Assembly (NCBI GenBank): GCA_018340375.1
Contig: JAFFJZ010000007.1
Location: forward strand, 25,704,001-25,768,000
DNA length: 64,000 nucleotides
DNA from: Gonatopus flavifemur
Lineage: Eukaryota > Arthropoda > Insecta > Hymenoptera > Dryinidae
Direction of reading: 5' to 3'
Shown one piece after another: positions 23,468 through 34,984 of this stretch; positions within the stretch are counted from its first letter, which is position 1, and each line of letters opens with the position of its first letter. A model generated the notes under the pieces. The model was not told the DNA's origin. It ran no database searches and saw only the letters and a list, made by a program, of their open reading frames with translations. The position numbers were made by a program, and so were the translations under genes.

Positions 23468-23760
23468 CAGGGACTGGAACTAGTGATGGGCGATATTTGA
23501 AAAAAATCGATATTTTTTATAGAAATTTTGTTGAGTTTATATTGAATTTTATAAAATATCGATAAAAACTTTGTACAAATTTTATATAAAATCTCGATCT
23601 CCTGAAATATCGCCCATCACTAACTGGAACGTTATTCACTTACGTTACTCATTATACATACAATCTATATAATTAATATATAATTTGTGTACAATATATA
23701 TAATATTATATACATTTCATATATAATGAGTAACGTAAGTGAATAACGTTCCAGTCCCTG
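23468..23760. mobile_element. hAT-type MITE family C, copy 3, split by MITE D
   Basis: The ends are CAGGGACTGGAAC and CGTTCCAGTCCCTG. A perfect 8-bp duplication ATCGAAAC flanks it (23460-23467 and 23761-23768). Removing the nested D element and one octamer leaves 143 bp, the size of copy 1. Confidence 0.93.
23481..23622. mobile_element. hAT-type MITE D nested in MITE C
   Basis: A 142-bp element with inverted ends TAGTGATGGGCGATATTT and AAATATCGCCCATCACTA. Insertion duplicated the host octamer ACTGGAAC exactly (23473-23480 and 23623-23630). The uninterrupted C copy at 16.1 kb shows that sequence once. Diverged relatives lie at 21.8, 30.2 and 45.8 kb. Confidence 0.95.
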
Positions 23761-23936
23761 ATCGAAACACTTGATCTGAGTGAGAGTAAAATCTGAAGCT
23801 AACCGAAACATTGGATAATCAATTTTTAAAAAGAAAAGCAAAAACTCAAGTGGAATTATTTTTTAAATTATATACTGATAATTTGATATAATTTATATTG
23901 GAAACGTGCCATTATACTAACAACTTTGATGTTTTA

Positions 23937-24171
23937 CCCGGGGAAAGAGAATGTGTTGAAAAGTCCTATAATTTATTGAGGATCAGCGCCAGTCTGTGGA
24001 AGATAAAGTTATTTACTTGAATTCACTTCTAAAAGTACTATAATTAGATGTACTTCTACAAAAAATTATGGTAGTTTTGACGGTATATCCAGATCAATAA
24101 TCTTATTCGTTATAAACTGGCGCTGATCCTCAATAAATTATGGGACTTTTTAAAACATATTTTTCTGCGTG
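23937..24171. mobile_element. Foldback MITE F, diverged copy
   Basis: The interior words AAAAGTCCTATAATTTATTG and GATCAGCGCCAGTCTG and their inverted partners parallel the F element at 10959-11224. The right end TTTTTCTGCGTG and degenerate left end CCCGGGGAAAGAG are both flanked by TA. It is much older than the 11-kb copy. Confidence 0.7.
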
Positions 24172-24213
24172 TAGAACTAACGCCTTTCTTGTGAAACTAG
24201 CTTTTTAGATAGA

Positions 24214-24990
24214 ACTGACCCTCAAGGGGATACAATCGTTCCCCAATGATGCAACCCGCCATACAAGCGTACCGACTGAGCAGAGCCGGATCTAGGAGGG
24301 GGGAGGCAATAGGGACCTTGTGCCCCGGGCGCCGAGGAAAAGGGGCGCTCTCGCTACAGTTTGCAAACTCTGTACTAAAAACTAAAACTGTATTTATTGC
24401 ACAAATGATGGTTGGATATTTGATGACAAGATAGGGTCGCATTTGATTTTTGATTATATTAATCAACAATCTGTTCAGCGAGGGTTCCTCCATGTCATTT
24501 TGACAATTGAATAAAAGACCCAAGTGGAAAAATCTTCAGAATTATATATAATTTGAATATAATCTAATATGCTTCATATATAACATATAGAATTATATAC
24601 CAATTATGTATAATGTTGTTAATTTCCACACTCTAAAGGGCGCCATGATTGGATTGTACCCCCTTTGACAAATTTCCTAGATCCGCCTCTGCGAGTGAGT
24701 CAAAATTTTTTCGGCAAGAATACTGAATTCGTGAAGAAGTGTGAAATTTTCAGGAATCGATCTTCCATCTTTGATCCATCGCGGTCGAAGAAACATTTTG
24801 TTCTCAGTCGGTAACACAAACGTTTTTTCAGAAATTCAAAATTCGAGTGATGTACCGCGATAGATGAAGGATTGAAGATTGATTCCTGAAAATTCCACAC
24901 TTCTTCATGAATGTAGTTCGAAGTATTCTTGCTGAGAAAATGTTCACTCAATCGGTACGCTAATATGGCGGGTTGCATCAGCGGGGACCG
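24214..24990. mobile_element. Foldback element M, long copy split by a hAT MITE
   Basis: Left arm GATGCAACCCGCCATAC and GCGTACCGACTGAG recurs inverted on the right as CTCAATCGGTACGC and GGCGGGTTGCATC. Inner words CTTCCATCTTTGATCCATCGCGG and their inverse also pair loosely. The element at 24281-24691 interrupts the left arm. Confidence 0.68.
24281..24691. mobile_element. hAT-type non-autonomous element, 411 bp
   Basis: The termini are CAGAGCCGGATCTAGGA and TCCTAGATCCGCCTCTG. The flanking octamers CGACTGAG and CGAGTGAG match at 7 of 8. Just inside the ends are GC-rich words (GCCCCGGGCGCC and GGGCGCC). It has no transposase frame. The CAGAGGCGGATCTAG-type terminus is of the hAT kind. Confidence 0.88.
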
Positions 24991-25209
24991 CTAATTATGC
25001 TGATCATGTAACATTAGCCATTTCTCGACCAACTTTCGTACGTAGAAGCTTCACCACGTTTGGGTTAGTTTTAATAGGTAAATTATGGTTGTAAATTGTC
25101 AACTCTGCTCGGTAACTAACCTGTTCTCGGATTTTAATAATGGCTGTTTTTGGTTCAATTTGCATGGATGATACGTGGTTGGTTTGAAGTAGGAAAGAGC
25201 GGGACAAGA

Positions 25210-25420
25210 TGAACCACTTAAAGGGATACTCAGCGATCTCTGATCATGCAACCCGAGCCAAATATTTTCTAACAATTTATTCGAAAATAAATCAGTAAAA
25301 TCAAAATATTGCTCTATACAGACCATCTTTATTGATTGGAAAGAGTCTGTATAAAGCAATATTATGATTTTGTTGCTTCGTTTCCGAACAATTTTTCGGA
25401 ATCGTTTCGGTGGCGTCATT
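25210..25420. repeat. Element M, partial copy with internal hairpin
   Basis: It contains GATCATGCAACCCGAGCCAAAT and TTTATTCGAAAATAAA phrases also found in the 13.5-kb copy. An internal pair, ATATTGCTCTATACAGA and TCTGTATAAAGCAATAT, follows. The ends are not resolved. Confidence 0.5.
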
Positions 25421-25846
25421 TTTCAACTAATCTCAGTCTTTCTGTGTATATACTGAGGAACAATCGGGCTGAATCACAGCCCAGTTCTTCATTTATAGTT
25501 AAAATAGCCATATTGTTATTGAGGTAGCTATGGAGAATAGCTTTGATTTAGCTGTGATGGTACATTGAAAGGATTTTATTTAAAAAATTACCATGAAGTT
25601 TCAGTGATCGAGGGACAAGTAGGAATTATTAAAAATATTACTGTGCATTTCATAAAACTTATGGAAAATATCACTTTCAACTGTTGAAAAACTAACTCAT
25701 TTTTATAGGCTGCACAGTCATTTTTTGAAGAATTTTTACTTATCCTTCGATTACTGGAATTTCACGGTAATTTTTACAACAAAATTCTTTCAGTGTAATA
25801 AAAAAGCCAGGGTAACTACGAACATAGAGTTAGGCTCAAGATTTAA

Positions 25847-26049
25847 GGGGATATTAGCGCTGGGACTTTAGCCAAATCTTTCGTGTGAGATTTCTTCACA
25901 ATGCTTGAATATTTTCAAAATATTGCTCTATGCAGCATTTCTTGAATATCTATAGAAATGCTGTATGGAGCGATATTTTGAAAATACGCAAGTATTTTGG
26001 AGAAATCTTACACGAAAAATTTGACCAATGTCCCGGCGCTAGTATCTCC
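25847..26049. mobile_element. TTAA-target foldback MITE K, copy 1
   Basis: A 203-bp hairpin with ends GGGGATATTAGCGC and GCGCTAGTATCTCC. It is flanked by TTAA (25843-25846 and 26050-26053). The arms continue inward through AAATCTTTCGTGTGAGATTT. TTAA duplication points to piggyBac-type mobilisation. Confidence 0.85.
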
Positions 26050-26796
26050 TTAAGTGTAGGAATAAGATTGCGCTCAATCAAATGGTAATAGATGGAATGC
26101 TTATAGGAAATTATTTTATTTTGGTCAACTGCCAGCGGAAATACAAAATATCCAGGAGAGATATAAAATGTCTGCAGGAAATTTTACGCAATACGTTAAA
26201 TATTATTCCATACAAATCAACGTCAAACTATGGACTTCAACAGCTAAACTTGATTGCAACTCATGTTCATACCGAAAAAAATTAAGTAGATCAGGAAGTT
26301 TGTATCTCCTCTGGTTCAAATATTTCCCCTGGCTTCTTGTAAAATCATAAAAAATGAATAAATTGATTCGCCATCTTCAGGACATGAATAACTCACCACT
26401 AAATGATCTAATCAATATGAAATATCGTGAATCAAATGTTTCTTTGTTTGCCGTAAGCCTCTGTATTTTATACCTCTTAATCGAGAATCGCCCTTATCTT
26501 TTTTACAGCCGATTTTGGGGGAAAGTTTTTGAGTGATTTGGTGGCCATGTGGAAAGAATGTGTAGAAATGTATACAATTGTACACAGTTTTGGGCACTTT
26601 TTCCACATGGGTGGACGAAAACTGACTGACCATTAGCCAGAAAAACTGTTAATTTTGTCCACCAGGGTAATTAAAAGATGTTCTATGTTCACTCATATGT
26701 ACAATGGTTCGTGAATGATTGATATGTTTCACTAGACTTAGATGAATATATCAACATTCTTTAACAAAATATACCATTTCTGGCGGTAAAATCATA

Positions 26797-27171
26797 CACT
26801 GAAGGAAATTCATTCATCAACCAGAAAATTTCCACGCTACGAAATTTGAAAATTGAAACCAATGAGAATTTATGTTGAAAAACAGTAATTTCTTATGATA
26901 CAATTTGGACAACAAAAACTCTCAATTAGTGAGATTGATATAAATTGAAAACCATAACACTTCCAAGAATGTTCCGCGGCTTTGGAGGAAGAAGCAAGGA
27001 TCGTGATCACAAGTAATCATGGTCGACGCTGGTGACGTTCAAAGTTTTTTTTCGGTTAAAATAAGGTTATGAAATTAATGGTATTTCCCATTAATTTGTC
27101 ATCTGATGTGAAGTATATCTCTCATTTGACGACAAAAACCAGTAATTTTTAATGACAAATTTCTCTCAGTG
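26797..27171. mobile_element. CACTG foldback MITE, TA target
   Basis: The ends CACTGAAGGAAATTCATT and GACAAATTTCTCTCAGTG are flanked by TA on both sides. The restored target would read ATCATATGAT. The interior contains ACCAGTAATTTTTAATG-type phrases and a GC-richer patch at about 26990-27030. Confidence 0.7.
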
Positions 27172-28146
27172 TATGATGTCGAATCATAACTTCAAGAATA
27201 TGCGACATTCTTAGTGTTGCCGCGATCCAAACTAATCCGAGTTTTGAGCATGAGCTCGGCTTGGCTCTTGTTTTTGACAAATAGGCTCGGTTTGCAAATC
27301 GGATCGGAGCTCGGGTTGGCTTGAAGATCGTCGAGCTAGATCGAAGATCTTACGATCCTACTTCGTTCAAAACAAACGCGAATAAAAAATAAGAATAAGA
27401 AATAAGATTAAAGAATAAGAAATTATATTTCTTCTGTTGGAACTATTCAACATTTGACGACGAGGCACATTGTGTCCTAATTATACTTCGAAATAACACA
27501 CGGTTCAGTTACTGTTTTCCAACAGCAATCAATACTTCCTCACATCTGTCGCACACGAATGTGCGTTGACTTTGGTTTTCCTGATGTAGGCTTCAAATAT
27601 ACCTTTTAATCGATGAATTTCCAAGTGCAAAGATGACCAAACAGGTTCCATGTTAAGGTCTTCAGGTAAAATATAAGTAGGTTATACTCCGGTTCAGATC
27701 TCTCCAAGCAATCCATCAATGTGGAAATCAATCCTGGATACCCTAAAATACGTTTTGGCCCTGTAGGGGGTAACTTGGCTATCTAACACAAGAGTCGCTT
27801 ACCCATGGTCTATTTGAGCCTCAGTTGGAGTTGCCAGTATATTCTCTGAATATTTTAATCCAGAGATGTTCACCTACAGTCCATATAGGCTCTGAGTTGA
27901 CTATAATTGTTTTCCCTGGATATTTCAATTTGAGTAAGAACCATTAGGGTGCCTCAATTGGAAAAGCGTAACATTTCAAGTCGGAGCCACTTTTCAAGTA
28001 GGTTATAAACCTGGTCCGGGTTTGGGCCGGGAAAATTTTGACTTGGGTTCATATTTTATTGGATTAAGATCCCGTGATAACTGGTAACAACTAAATGCAG
28101 TCATGATTTGATGAAATTATAAAAGTTCAAAGAAATATTCAACAGT
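27172..28146. other. Anonymous DNA with GAGCTCGG-like words
   Basis: No gene is supported. At about 27230-27370 the words GAGCTCGG, GGCTCGG and GCTTGG recur in close succession. AGCCGAGCTGAGCCGAGCTG near 39515 has the same flavour. The remainder is unremarkable. Confidence 0.45.
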
Positions 28147-28430
28147 ACTCTCTAAATCCGAAAGAGTGGAAAATCACGTGTTGCACTCCACTAAGTCTCA
28201 GAAGTGAGCCAGTCCGCTTCGAGTGGGATTTTCACTTGTTTCGAGTGAACCCTCACTTTTTTAGAGTGAAAAATTGACTCTGGAATTTGAGTGGCTGTGA
28301 GTTTCTAACCTCAAACCTTAGAATATCACTCTAAAAGGGTGAAAATTTCACTCAAAATTTCGACAGGCTCACTTTTGACGGGCTAAAGAGTGAAATCTCA
28401 CTCTAAAAATTCTCAAGAGTACAAAGTTAC
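28147..28430 (-). mobile_element. Element G, copy 1 (inverted)
   Basis: This is a roughly 285-bp element made of opposed GAGTGAAA and TTTCACTC words. It carries GAAGTGAGCCAGTCCGCTTCG and TGTGAGTTTCTAACCTCAAA, and terminates ACTCTCTAAATC. Copies 2 and 3 at 28.77 and 29.54 kb carry the same words in the opposite orientation. No target duplication could be set. Confidence 0.75.
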
Positions 28431-28768
28431 CTTCAGATGAGTGTTTGTTTCCCCTGTTTTCAAACAATACACATATAAAATATTCATCTTCTAATAAAGA
28501 TGAAATTGGCAGTCGTAGAGCTAACAGCCAGTTCTTGTAACTTCTGATTTAACGTCGCTAACACTTTGTTCATATCAGGAATAGATTTAGTATTATACCT
28601 CCGTTAATATAAAATTCTTTTCCCCGTCAGAAATCAGGAACCGTGACATATTTATGTAGAAATAAACGTGGGAGTATAATTTCCATGAATTTAAATTGTG
28701 TAAGACTACGTTTCGACTTGTGTTAGATCTGAGATTTATAGATTCATTTCTGAAAAAATTTACAACCC

Positions 28769-29040
28769 ACTCTTTAAAATTTTTAGAGTGAGATTTCACT
28801 CTTTAACCAACCAAAAGTGAGCCTGACCAAATTTTGAATGAAATTTCCACTCTTTTAGAGTGATACTCTAAGGTTTGAGGTTAGAAACTCACAGCCATTC
28901 AAATTCTAGAGTCAATTTTCACCCTAAGAGAGTGAAGGTTCACTCGAAACAAGTGAAAATCCCACTCGAAGCGGACTGGCTCACTTCTGAAACTTAGTGG
29001 AGTGGAACACGTGATTTTTAACTCTTTCAGATTTAGAGAG
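28769..29040 (+). mobile_element. Element G, copy 2
   Basis: It starts ACTCTTTAAAATTTTTAG and ends CAGATTTAGAGAG. It contains CGAAGCGGACTGGCTCACTT and TTGAGGTTAGAAACTCACAG in the same order as copy 3 and inverted relative to copy 1. Its pairing with copy 1 makes 28147-29040 a large imperfect inverted repeat. Confidence 0.77.
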
Positions 29041-29535
29041 CAATATGTTAACACTTTCGAATCCTTTCTACGATTGACTATACATAAATCCAGGATTTAG
29101 AATGAGACAGTGAGAACGTAATCTAAGAGAAATTATAATCAGATCATTGGTTGTGGAAATATAATGGAAGAGGAAATATTTTTCATGTGAATTTGATTGA
29201 TTGACTTGAAGAAAAAATTTAAATTACACATAGAGCAAGAAAAGTTGTAAAATTCCACCTTGTTGAATGAATATATGAGAACGATTTAAAATATAGCTCG
29301 AGCTACCGTACCATTTTAGCTCATTTACGCTGTGAAATTCATTGAAAATGTGGTATTTCCAACTGTATTTTGAATCATCCATGGATTCATTCAACAAGAT
29401 CTGAGTTTCACAACTTTCATTCTCAATGTACTATTGTAAGAATGATGACAAAAAAATTACATGAAATCCTTCACGATGAGAATATAATTGTGTTTTTATG
29501 TGGAAGTTCATCCAATTTTTAGATAATTCACACAA

Positions 29536-29810
29536 GCTCTCTAAAATCTTTAGAGTGAAATTTCACTTTTTAGCTATCCACAATTGAGCTTTTCGAAATT
29601 TCAAGTGAAATTTCCACTCATTCAAAGTTATTATCTCAAGTTTGAGGTTAGGTACTCACAGTGACTCCAATTATATGGTGAATTCCTCACTTCAAACGAA
29701 TGAGGGTTCACTCGAAACGAGTGAAAATGCTACTCGAAGCGGACTGGCTCACTTCTGAGACTTAGTGGAGTGAAACGCGTGATTTTTCACCCTGCCAGAT
29801 TTAGAGAGTG
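29536..29810 (+). mobile_element. Element G, copy 3
   Basis: It starts GCTCTCTAAAATCTTTAG and ends CAGATTTAGAGAGTG. It shares CGAAGCGGACTGGCTCACTT, GAGACTTAGTGGAGTGAAA and TTGAGGTTAG with copy 2. It is non-coding. Confidence 0.77.
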
Positions 29811-30171
29811 AATTTACAGAGAAAACAATATGCAAATGAGGAAAAAAATATATGAAAATTTAAGCCATTAAAGAATATAGGTAACAATTTTTCTTAGTTT
29901 CCCTAGTAAACCAGAAGCAGTTGGAGAATGGACTTTCACATGAAAGTACTGAAGATTATGAATACTGTAGAAAGAGTAATGGGTGGAATTGAAGTGCTCA
30001 GATTTCAAGATTCGGTGTCTAAGATTTTAACTCTCCACAGTATTTATTTCACAACATTCATAATTTTTCATATTTTTTTCGTCAGAAACTCCAATCTCCA
30101 AACCTTTTTGTTTCAGATTTACTAAAAAGAACTAACAAAAAAACTATATTTTCGAGCCGCATTTTTTTTTG

Positions 30172-30310
30172 GATAGGGATTGGCGATGTTTGAAAACATC
30201 GATGTTTCTTATCCAAAACATTTCTATTCCCAATCGAATTTTATAAAATATTGATAGAAAATCAATTGATAGTTTCTCTATAAAAAAGAGAAAAAACATC
30301 GACGTTTTTC
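30172..30310. mobile_element. Degenerate D-type MITE
   Basis: It starts GATAGGGATTGGCGATGTTTG and has an AT-rich interior with GAATTTTATAAAATATTGAT, as in element D at 23.5 kb. The right end is poorly preserved (AACATCGACGTTTTTCAATC). No duplication is recognised. Confidence 0.45.
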
Positions 30311-30845
30311 AATCTTTCTACACGAACTTGCGTATTTCATACAATCATGCAACTATAAAAACGAATTTCCACAGAGCCTATTTCATCTCTTGAACTTGAT
30401 ATACGAAACAACAAGATTCCTAACCTCTCATTTTTTTATTGAATATCAAATTCAATCCAGGTTATGGTTTTCTCTATAATTTTAATCAAGTTCTTCGTAT
30501 AGCGTATGAAAAACACCCGCAATATTCTTTTTATTTGTGTACATCGTCACTTCAAATTTTATGTGCACGTTTCACACCGGAGGTCGTATCTTGACGAGGT
30601 TATAACTTTTGATACGTGTACTGTAAAAAAAAATATCTGTAATATCTGTAAACCAACGGTGAATTGTTGGAAGTAATTTACTCAACTTTTCTTGAAATGA
30701 AAATAACATTCTGATTTAACACTGTAAGAATGCTGCTGAAAATTAGTTTTGAGTTCAGTAACCTCATGGGAAGAATAATTCGTTGCGGTAGCTGAAAATT
30801 GAGTAGAGTATAGCTACTTTGTGTAATTTGATATTTGAATCGCTA

Positions 30846-31632
30846 CCCAGGTAGGAGATGCCAATATTGACAAGTGGCCCATGCTTGGCAAAATACTGGG
30901 CTGCCAAGCATCGCGAATCAATATTGGTTCAATATACAACCGTTGTTCATCCTAGAAACCATACCGAGCTTAATAGAAAATGCCAATATGACAACTGGAG
31001 CAAGCTTGGCAAAATATTGGGCTGCCAAACATGGCGAACCAATATCAACCCAACATTAGAACATTTGTTATTTGAGAATCTATACCACGTTGCGTAGGGA
31101 ATGTCATTACAACAAGTGGTTCAAGATTGGCAAAACATTAAACTGTCAAGCATGGTGAACCAATATTGGGCCAATGTATAACCAATGTTTATTTGAGAAC
31201 CTATGCCACATCTCCATGTTTGTGATTTTTACAGAGTTGTACCGATATCCCTGCTAAAAATCTTATCGTTTTCTATGGGCAATTTTTAGCAGGGATGGCA
31301 TGAAAAATGACGTCATATTTTTCTCTAAGAAGTATGTTTGAAGAATCAGGTTGAAGCATGGCAAAAGTTAATGTACACAACTTGGGCCAGGTCCGGTTTA
31401 ATCGTATGAACCAAGCTCCAAAATGCTCATAATACATATATCATGAGACATTGGTCCATGCTTGGCATTTCATTCTGGCCCAATATTGAGTACCAAGCCT
31501 GGCACGAGGTTATCATCCCAAGCTTTCACCAGACTTGGGCCATTTTTTCTCATGGAATTTTTCTGGCCCAATATAAGTCATAATTGGGCCAAGATCGGGC
31601 CAAGCTGGGCCATTTGTTAATTCCTACCTGGG
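30846..31632. mobile_element. CCCAGGTAG-ended element, TA target
   Basis: A 787-bp element with inverted ends CCCAGGTAGGA and TCCTACCTGGG, bounded by TA on both sides. The left half holds about three units of a 120-bp tandem repeat. The right half carries inverted TTGGCC- and GGCCCAATATTG-type words. Related ends occur at 44345-45101. It is non-coding. Confidence 0.83.
30857..31215 (+). repeat. About 120-bp tandem repeat, three units
   Basis: The word CTTGGCAAAATA (or ATTGGCAAAACA), followed by TGGGCTGCCAA, recurs at 30884, 31005 and 31125, a spacing of 121 and 120 bp. AACCAATAT and CAATGT phrases hold the same relative positions. The units are clearly diverged. They lie inside the CCCAGGTAG-ended element. 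Confidence 0.8.
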
Positions 31633-31868
31633 TAAAAGTATTGCTGTAAAAGTTGAATTTTGAGCCCCATCCTTTCAAAATTCCTTCGAGTAAAAATCCA
31701 TTCACCGAGGAATTGAATAATGAAATGCGTGCACCAATTCATTTGGGATTCCAAATTCATAATTTTTCCACAATGAATAATCAATTCTTTATTAATGCTG
31801 ATAAATTCTTGAAGAGGGGCGTACCAAGTAGAAAAGCAGAATTTTATGAATTTTCTCAGGGTAAAAAT

Positions 31869-32306
31869 GGCAGGGTATGATTTACGCACGTAAGCATCAT
31901 ACACGTATTGATTGTATACGAAAAATCAAACCCAACAGTATTTACACTAATTTTTTTTTTTAATACCTCATATTTAACACATAAGCTTTAACACATAAGA
32001 AATTTTTTGCGTTTCATTGAATAATCACTATGAATTAGATTAGGAGTACAATAATTATACACTGATTAATTTTATTTTCTGATCGTGCATAAACAATATG
32101 TGTACAATTTTTGTTGATTCCATTATTAAAGCTTGTGAAATATTTCGTGTACAATTTCTATCTCAATCAATTAAACGTGCACAAATAATCATTGCATAAA
32201 ATATTATGTCTTAGACAAAAATTATTAGTGTAAATACTTTTGGATTTTATTTTTCGTGTACAATTAATACGTGTATGATTCTTACGTGCATAGATCATAC
32301 CCTGTC
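31869..32306. mobile_element. 438-bp MITE with 8-bp target duplication
   Basis: The inverted ends GGCAGGGTATGAT and ATCATACCCTGTC differ only at the second base. Within them ACGCACGTAAGCATCATACACGTA-type sequence pairs inward. A perfect octamer GTAAAAAT flanks both sides (31861-31868 and 32307-32314). An 8-bp duplication suggests hAT, although the terminal G is unusual. The interior is AT-rich with ACGTGTACAAT words. Confidence 0.82.
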
Positions 32307-34241
32307 GTAAAAATAATGTAAAATTCTTTTTTTGAACTTTTTAAACGTACTAGTAGAACATGTAAGTTTATGAAACAATTTTTTTACCAATTCTCTTTAA
32401 AAATGGTGAACCTGCAGAGCGATCTTGAAGACCACTCCTTTTCCGGTTTGCATAGAAAATGGCGGTCGCGATCCTTATCATAAACTTTTGTACTGCAATT
32501 TTCAAAATCAATTAGGTCCATATTTTTTCATATGATATTAGAAAGTAGTTTGCAAAATTTGACGGAAATCGAATCGGTAGTTTTCTAAGCAAGTTGAAAA
32601 AGTACAATGCGTGAGGAAATGAGTTTAAAGTTTGCACTACAAAAACAAATGAAATGTAAAAACTCTCTGAACCAAGAAACCTAGCAATCAATCTGTGATT
32701 CTAGGACCATAAAATAGACTTTCAACTTCTTCGTACAATAGCTGGTTTTCATGAAAAATGTCCTCTTTTCTTATTTGTCGAGCTTCTTTTGATGCGAGTT
32801 GCAAACGTGCGATTTGGACGCTCTACCCGTATGCAACACAAAAATGAACGTATCATTAGAACGATTCCGAATTTCGCTTTGAATCTTTGCAGAGATATTT
32901 TACAGATGTTTTTCTGTTATTTCATGAACAAAGAGAATACAATTCTTTTGACGATTTTAATTAATGTGCCACCCTCAAGATTGAATTTTCATTCTAAGGA
33001 ATTTAAAGAACAGGAATAAACGTTGCCACCAAAATTCAAATGTAGCTAACTTTACATGAAGCTGCAACTAGCAGCTATAAAGCTAACAGACGATTGTTGT
33101 AACTTTTCATTAAACGTTGTTGAAGCATGGTTTATACCAGAAATCGATTGAGCAGCGTTCCACTACACTTTTCAGATACTTAAATTCTCAATAAAAATTT
33201 TGTGTAAAAAGTTATAACAATCGGCTGCTAGCTTTACGTCTGCCAGTTTCAGCTTCATCAAATTTATATCGCTAAGTTTTGGCTATTCAAATATCAACGA
33301 AATCATTTTTTTCCCGTACATATTATAAATACAGAACAAAGAGGTACTTGTGCTTCGAGTATGTTCCAGGTTCCTTACTTTTCAGAAAATTAAATTTCAA
33401 TATAAAAAAGAAAAAAACAAAAACTCATATTAGTGGAAGTACATAATGAAATAAACGTGTTGGTGTTGCACAAAACTTCTTGAACTTATACTGATAATTC
33501 TTTAAAATACCTTTAAAACAAAGACTGCTATGTGTGGGCATAACGTAGACCTCATTTTTCTTCATCAATTTATACTTAGCGGAGTATACCGAGTCATGAC
33601 CCTCCATAAGATCATCAGAACGCTTTGATGTTGATCTTCGTACACCAACGCATATGAAAGGCTTGCTATTCTCGATAAATATACCTTACATCAATTAGGT
33701 GGAACAAAAATTCGGTCGTGTTTTATTCGAAAATCGGAATCGGAAGACGAATTCGATAAAGATTTGATGAACGATGGGAGAGAAAAAAAAATTCGTAATA
33801 CCGGTATCGATTTTTAGGAAGTATACATTAAACCATGACATTCCATTATTACGAACCAAATAACCTATTGTCATCAATGCGAATCTCAGGAAGTAGCTAG
33901 CACGCTTTGTTGTGAAAAGAGTCAATGATGACAGGCACAGTAATGGAACCGAAATGCAGAGCGCTGTGTGATCGCGCAGATTGCTTGTATTTAGGGTTGT
34001 TGTTGCGAATACAATGTAACCATGATGATCTGTCATGTGAGTGATATGCTTTCTTTAAACCTCGATTATCTGTAACGATCAATCTTCAATGGGTTTCAAA
34101 ATTATGAAAAACGTTTTAAATCTTTTCAATCTCCATCTCTCAACCCCTAGAGAATACAGACATTTTAGGCCGAATGTGGATTCATTGTATGTACAAAAAA
34201 TTCATGTTCATGGGATGTTCAATGTACCTTTATTGAATATA
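32307..34241. other. Anonymous DNA with repeat Z
   Basis: No gene is supported. At 33055-33260 the opposed words TGAAGCTGCAACTAGCAGC and GCTGCTAGCTTTACG frame a diverged palindrome. Single-arm relatives, sharing GTTGTAACTTTT and ATATCAGGAAT-type phrases, lie at about 28500-28590 and 36630-36735. Nothing else is recognised. Confidence 0.45.
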
Positions 34242-34489
34242 CACTGTAAAAAAAATTTGTTGAATTCCGAACAAAAATGCTTGGAAATTTACAAACTTGG
34301 TTTGGAAAAATAATTTCCGAACCTTTTTTGTAAATTGCCAAACAAAAGTTTGTGAATTCTCAAAAATCTTCGTGAAATCACAAAATTTTTTGAATGTTTA
34401 CAAACTTTTGTTTGGTAATTTACAAAAAAAGTTTGTGCAAAAAACTGCCAAACTTCTTTGGCAGTTTAGGAAGTATATTTTTTACAGTG
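34242..34489. mobile_element. CACTG foldback MITE
   Basis: A 248-bp element with ends CACTGTAAAAAAAATT and TATTTTTTACAGTG. The arms are built of ACAAACTTTTGTTTGG and CCAAACAAAAGTTTGT words. The flanks are TA on the left and TG on the right, so the duplication is imperfect. Confidence 0.75.
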
Positions 34490-34932
34490 TGCCTTGAAGC
34501 TTTGTGTTCTGTTGAGGAAATACTTTCAATCTTCAAAAGTAATTTTCAAAATGTATTAGAGCAGGACATGAATGATAAATTTATATGAAAGATCATGTGG
34601 CAGAAGAAATAAAAAATTCGTAAAACTTATAGACTTGTACCAAAAAGAAATTATAATACAAAACATGTAAATGAATTCAAAATATCCTCTTATTAAGAGA
34701 TGAATAGTACGGAGGTTTCGATAAGTTTTGTAAATCAAATAGGGCATTGGTTCCAATGAAAAGCGTGTCCCCTATAAAAGCTAGTATACCTACATGTTTT
34801 TCTCTGCGTAAATGAGATTGAGGTTCAAAACAGATTGGATAGCAAAAGATTTTCATTAAACGAAGATACTCACGTAAGAAAAGAAATAGGCTATAAACGT
34901 TCACCTATAAATAGATATGATCGTGTACTGTC

Positions 34933-34982
<50 letters not shown>
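34933..34982. repeat. (TA)n microsatellite
   Basis: A run of TA dinucleotides of about 50 bp with one C interruption. It has no associated element ends. Confidence 0.95.

Positions 34983-34984
<2 letters not shown>

Noticed and set aside
24197..24523. A 108-codon open frame on the minus strand
   Set aside because: It covers the junction of element M with the inserted 411-bp hAT element, so it cannot be a native gene.
30857..31215. A CRISPR-like or minisatellite array
   Set aside because: The three 120-bp units are diverged throughout, have no spacers and lie inside a TA-flanked transposon.
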